This document shows positions 14,118-16,648 of a stretch of DNA of 16,648 nt, piece after piece. The stretch's first letter is position 1; every line of letters begins with the position of its first letter. The notes beneath the pieces are model-generated. The model was not told the DNA's origin. It saw only the letters and a program-made list of their open reading frames with translations, and did not search any database. This stretch comes from an uncultured Caryophanales bacterium (lineage in GTDB: Bacteria > Bacillota_I > Bacilli_A > RF39 > UBA660), in assembly GCA_947303225.1 (NCBI GenBank), contig CAMYXG010000012.1, positions 1 through 16,648 of the forward strand. The letters are read 5' to 3'. Position numbers and translations under genes: made by a program.

Positions 14118-16598
14118 ATGAGCATTTTTAGTTTTTTTACAGGACGCGATGCAAAAGAAGCAGATGTTTTTGCAGATTTTAATAAAATAGATACTGTAGT
14201 TTCTGAAATTCAGGATATTAGTAAAACTGAAGTGGTAGATGCAAAAAATGCTATTCATGAAGCACTAGAAGAATTAAATAATGTTAATGGTTTAAGCACA
14301 CTAGTTGGATTCAGTGTCAACATTGGAGCATTTGATGATGTTTATGACAATGTTGCTTCATCTATATCAGAAATAGCGAATCAACTAGAGTCAAAAGCAA
14401 AAGATGTAAAGGATTATTCAGAAGCAAGTTTATTAGAAAAAATAGGAAGTACTGCTGCAATGGCTTTATTTAAGACAGGAGAAGGATTATTATCACCAAT
14501 AGAAGATCTTGGAGATGGAGTAGTAAGCCTTGTTGGGTTTATAGGAGGAGCATTTAACGAAGACTTTAAGAATGCCTGTGCAGATTTTGTAAAAAAAGAT
14601 ATAGCGCACGACACATTTAATTTTTATTATGATAGTGAATTTGCTAAGAAGTCAATGATAACAGAAGATAGTTTAATTGCAAATGCATTCAAAGTAGCCG
14701 GAAGTACCGCGACTTATTTGTATTTAGGAGGATTAGCTGCTAGAGGAGGAGATGCAATAGCATCTAGATTAGGATCTGGATTAGCAAGCGCAGCAGAAGG
14801 TAGTGGAAAAGTTGCAAAGGCAGCACAAGCATTCCAAAAAGCAGGAAATGCAATAACGGGATTTGCATCATCGACAACATATGCCAACACTGCTGTAGCA
14901 GCCATGACTGGTTTAGGAAGTGGAACAGAAGCAGGTCTTCAATCAGGAATGGATTATAATCAAGCGTTTGGTAAAGGAGCAGTACAAGGAGCAATTCAGG
15001 GAACAGTAGCTCTAGCAGCAGGAAAATTCTCTGAACACCAGCAACAAAAAGCAAACATTAAAGATACAGAAAAAAAATTATCTGAAGCGAAAGAAAGAAA
15101 AAAAGCAGCAGAAGAATTCAAAAATGCTAAAACAGATTTAGAAGAGAAGATTGCAAGTAGAAAAGACTATAATGAATTAAAAGAAGAATTAATTGACAAA
15201 GGTGGCTATAATGATCAAGTTCGAAAAGCTGCTGATGATATTGTAGCCCATATGGAAAAAACAATGGATGAGGTTGCAGCAAAAGCTCCTGATATTACAA
15301 CTATGGAAAGAGCAGCAGAAAAAGCAGAATCAACATTTAGAACATTTACTGATAAAGTAAATCTAGATGCAAATATGAGTCCAACAGCTGTTTCTGATAA
15401 AGTAGAACAAGAATTAGCAAGGGCAACATCTGATGTAAATAACTACACACAACTTCTTGATCAAGTAAAGAACAATTTGCCACAAGGATACACAGACGCA
15501 ATAACAAAAAGAGGATATAGTGGAGATTCAATGATTGGCATTGGTTCAGATATGGTAAAAGCAGCAACTGAACATAAATTAGGAACCATAGCTGCAGTAG
15601 CAATCAATGCTAATAACGCAAGAGTTGATCAAGAAGGAAAAGCAGAAGAACAATTTAAAAAGAAAAATACAATTTCAGGAAAAGATTTGAAACCAGATGA
15701 TCCAATTAAATCAAATGGAACAGGAACGATTACAGCAGATGAGCCAATAAAAAATGAAGTTTCTAAAGATAATCCAACGAATCCAGTAAATCCTGGTCCA
15801 ACTGGTCCAACGAATCCAACACCATCGAATCCAACTCCAACGAATCCAACTCCAACGAATCCAACTCCAACAGATCCAACTCCAACAGATCCAACTCCGA
15901 CAGATCCGACTCCAACAAATCCAACTCCAACAGATCCAACTCCAACAGATCCGACTCCAACAGACCCGACTCCAACAGATCCAACTCCAACAGATCCAAC
16001 ACCAACAGATCCAACTCCAACAGATCCAACTCCAACAGATCCAACTCCAACAGAAACAACACCACCAAATAGTTCAACCACAACATTTACAACATCAGAA
16101 TCATCAGGACCATATCATAGTGGAGGAGAGTATTCTGAAACAGATGGATATACTGGTGAAAACACAGAAGTAGGAATAGAGGAAGAACCTACATCAATTG
16201 AAGACGTATTAGATGAAACAAGTACTTCAGCAGATGATATCATTAGAGGTAATAAATATACAAAAATCCCATCATCCACGACACCAATTACCCAAACAAC
16301 AACTCATAGAAGTACCGGAAATAGTATCATTCCGATTGCAGCCGGTCTAAGTGCTGCCGCAGCAGCAGGTTTAGGAGCAAAAGCATATATGGATCGCAAA
16401 AAGAATGACGAATATGAAGATGATGAAGACTTTGAAACTGATGAATGGGAAGAAGATGGAGATAACTCATTGGAAATTGATTACAACGATTCTATAGAAG
16501 AAAACACGTTAGATGAAGATGATGATTATGGTTATCAAGCAATGGAAAACGAAAAATATGGTGCAAGAAGTAGCGAAGAACTAGCAGACCTACAATAA
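14118..16598 (+). CDS. Large multi-domain type VII-associated protein with DPTPT stalk and C-terminal membrane anchor
   Basis: An 826-residue protein with an AAAGGGGA ribosome site. In order: a helical N-terminal segment (about 15-100) of WXG/LXG-like style; Ala/Gly-rich hydrophobic stretches (about 102-150, 190-215, 248-305) that could insert in or pack against a membrane; a charged coiled-coil region (about 305-480); a helical segment to about 540; a stalk of sixteen (N/D)PTPT units (566-645); a Ser/Thr/Glu-rich linker; one C-terminal membrane helix (about 735-757, IIPIAAGLSAAAAAGLGAKAY) followed by Arg/Lys; and a strongly acidic tail (760-826). There is no classical signal peptide, no toxin motif and no obvious immunity gene. 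The order suggests a membrane-anchored surface or secretion-apparatus component. The alternative is an LXG-like effector with an unknown C-terminus. Confidence 0.8.
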   Translation: MSIFSFFTGRDAKEADVFADFNKIDTVVSEIQDISKTEVVDAKNAIHEALEELNNVNGLSTLVGFSVNIGAFDDVYDNVASSISEIANQLESKAKDVKDYSEASLLEKIGSTAAMALFKTGEGLLSPIEDLGDGVVSLVGFIGGAFNEDFKNACADFVKKDIAHDTFNFYYDSEFAKKSMITEDSLIANAFKVAGSTATYLYLGGLAARGGDAIASRLGSGLASAAEGSGKVAKAAQAFQKAGNAITGFASSTTYANTAVAAMTGLGSGTEAGLQSGMDYNQAFGKGAVQGAIQGTVALAAGKFSEHQQQKANIKDTEKKLSEAKERKKAAEEFKNAKTDLEEKIASRKDYNELKEELIDKGGYNDQVRKAADDIVAHMEKTMDEVAAKAPDITTMERAAEKAESTFRTFTDKVNLDANMSPTAVSDKVEQELARATSDVNNYTQLLDQVKNNLPQGYTDAITKRGYSGDSMIGIGSDMVKAATEHKLGTIAAVAINANNARVDQEGKAEEQFKKKNTISGKDLKPDDPIKSNGTGTITADEPIKNEVSKDNPTNPVNPGPTGPTNPTPSNPTPTNPTPTNPTPTDPTPTDPTPTDPTPTNPTPTDPTPTDPTPTDPTPTDPTPTDPTPTDPTPTDPTPTDPTPTETTPPNSSTTTFTTSESSGPYHSGGEYSETDGYTGENTEVGIEEEPTSIEDVLDETSTSADDIIRGNKYTKIPSSTTPITQTTTHRSTGNSIIPIAAGLSAAAAAGLGAKAYMDRKKNDEYEDDEDFETDEWEEDGDNSLEIDYNDSIEENTLDEDDDYGYQAMENEKYGARSSEELADLQ
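15813..16052 (+). repeat. Tandem 15-bp repeat, 16 copies, encoding (N/D)PTPT
   Basis: Sixteen in-frame 15-base units of the type GATCCAACTCCAACA. The first reads NPTPS; the rest are NPTPT (4) and DPTPT (11). Most of the last five copies are identical at the base level, which points to recent expansion and likely length variation between strains. Confidence 0.95.
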
Positions 16599-16611
16599 GG
16601 AGGAAAAAGAA

Positions 16612-16648
16612 ATGGAAGAAAAATTTTTACCAATAGGAACAGTAGTAT
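16612..16648 (+). CDS. Start of a DUF4176-type gene, truncated by the window edge
   Basis: ATG 16612 follows the previous stop by 13 bases, with AGGAGGA just upstream. The twelve visible residues, MEEKFLPIGTVV, match the usual opening of DUF4176 proteins (LPIGxVVxL), small proteins that recur in type VII secretion loci of Bacillota. So little is visible that the call rests on this motif and on the operon context. Confidence 0.6.
   Translation, partial: MEEKFLPIGTVV

Noticed and set aside
15813..16052. CRISPR array
   Set aside because: The repeats are contiguous 15-base units without spacers, in frame within a coding sequence.
15629..16086. Long open frames on the minus strand with Val-Gly or Leu-Asp-Leu repeats
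   Set aside because: They are the reverse reading of the 15-bp DPTPT repeat, without a ribosome site or any independent support.
1..16648. Insertion sequence, integrase or prophage boundary
   Set aside because: No transposase, recombinase or phage gene was seen, and no direct repeats at the tRNA-Arg 3' end suggest an integrated element within the window.

Overview
The window is AT-rich, densely coded DNA from a low-GC, endospore-forming Bacillota (Firmicutes). It reads well with the standard bacterial code: TGG encodes Trp, TGA is used as a stop, and AGGAGG-type ribosome sites precede most genes. Sporulation genes (SpoIIIAH-like, GerE, GerM, a CotY/CotZ-type coat protein), an Ig-domain surface protein and a type VII (WXG100/Esx) secretion-type operon suggest an uncultured gut-type Bacilli or Clostridia lineage. 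That placement is inferred from gene content and style; no phylogenetic marker was tested.

Layout. (1) 1-3253: the 3' part of a large secreted Ig-like repeat protein with a cysteine-rich tail, then a small membrane-anchored protein. (2) 3323-6861: a probable operon holding a small ORF that looks frameshifted in a poly-A run, a protein built of about twelve 26-residue repeats, a FabG-like short-chain dehydrogenase and a YnbB-type PLP enzyme, closed by a hairpin terminator. (3) 6879-8648: a sporulation block of spoIIIAH, gerE and gerM. Each gene has a CATANNNTA element of the mother-cell sigma type (SigE/SigK) just upstream; the one before spoIIIAH is a near-consensus SigE promoter. (4) 8656-10748: tRNA-Arg(TCT), a PrsW-type membrane protease with a zinc-ribbon tail and a LafB/CpoA-like glycolipid glycosyltransferase. 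(5) 10778-12714: a RodA-type SEDS protein on the minus strand, a divergent 92-residue gene of unknown function and a minus-strand spore coat protein. Two strong hairpins separate the convergent pairs. (6) 13007-16648: an operon that runs off the window, with two small WXG100-like proteins, a helical 136-residue protein, an 826-residue multi-domain protein with a 16-copy DPTPT repeat and a C-terminal membrane segment, and the start of a DUF4176-type gene.

The least explained parts are the 26-residue solenoid protein with its broken partner, the cysteine-rich tail of the Ig-like protein, the two mutually exclusive RNA hairpins inside the WXG100 operon (13607-13675), and the 826-residue protein, which looks like a membrane-anchored structural component or substrate of a type VII system rather than a standard LXG toxin.
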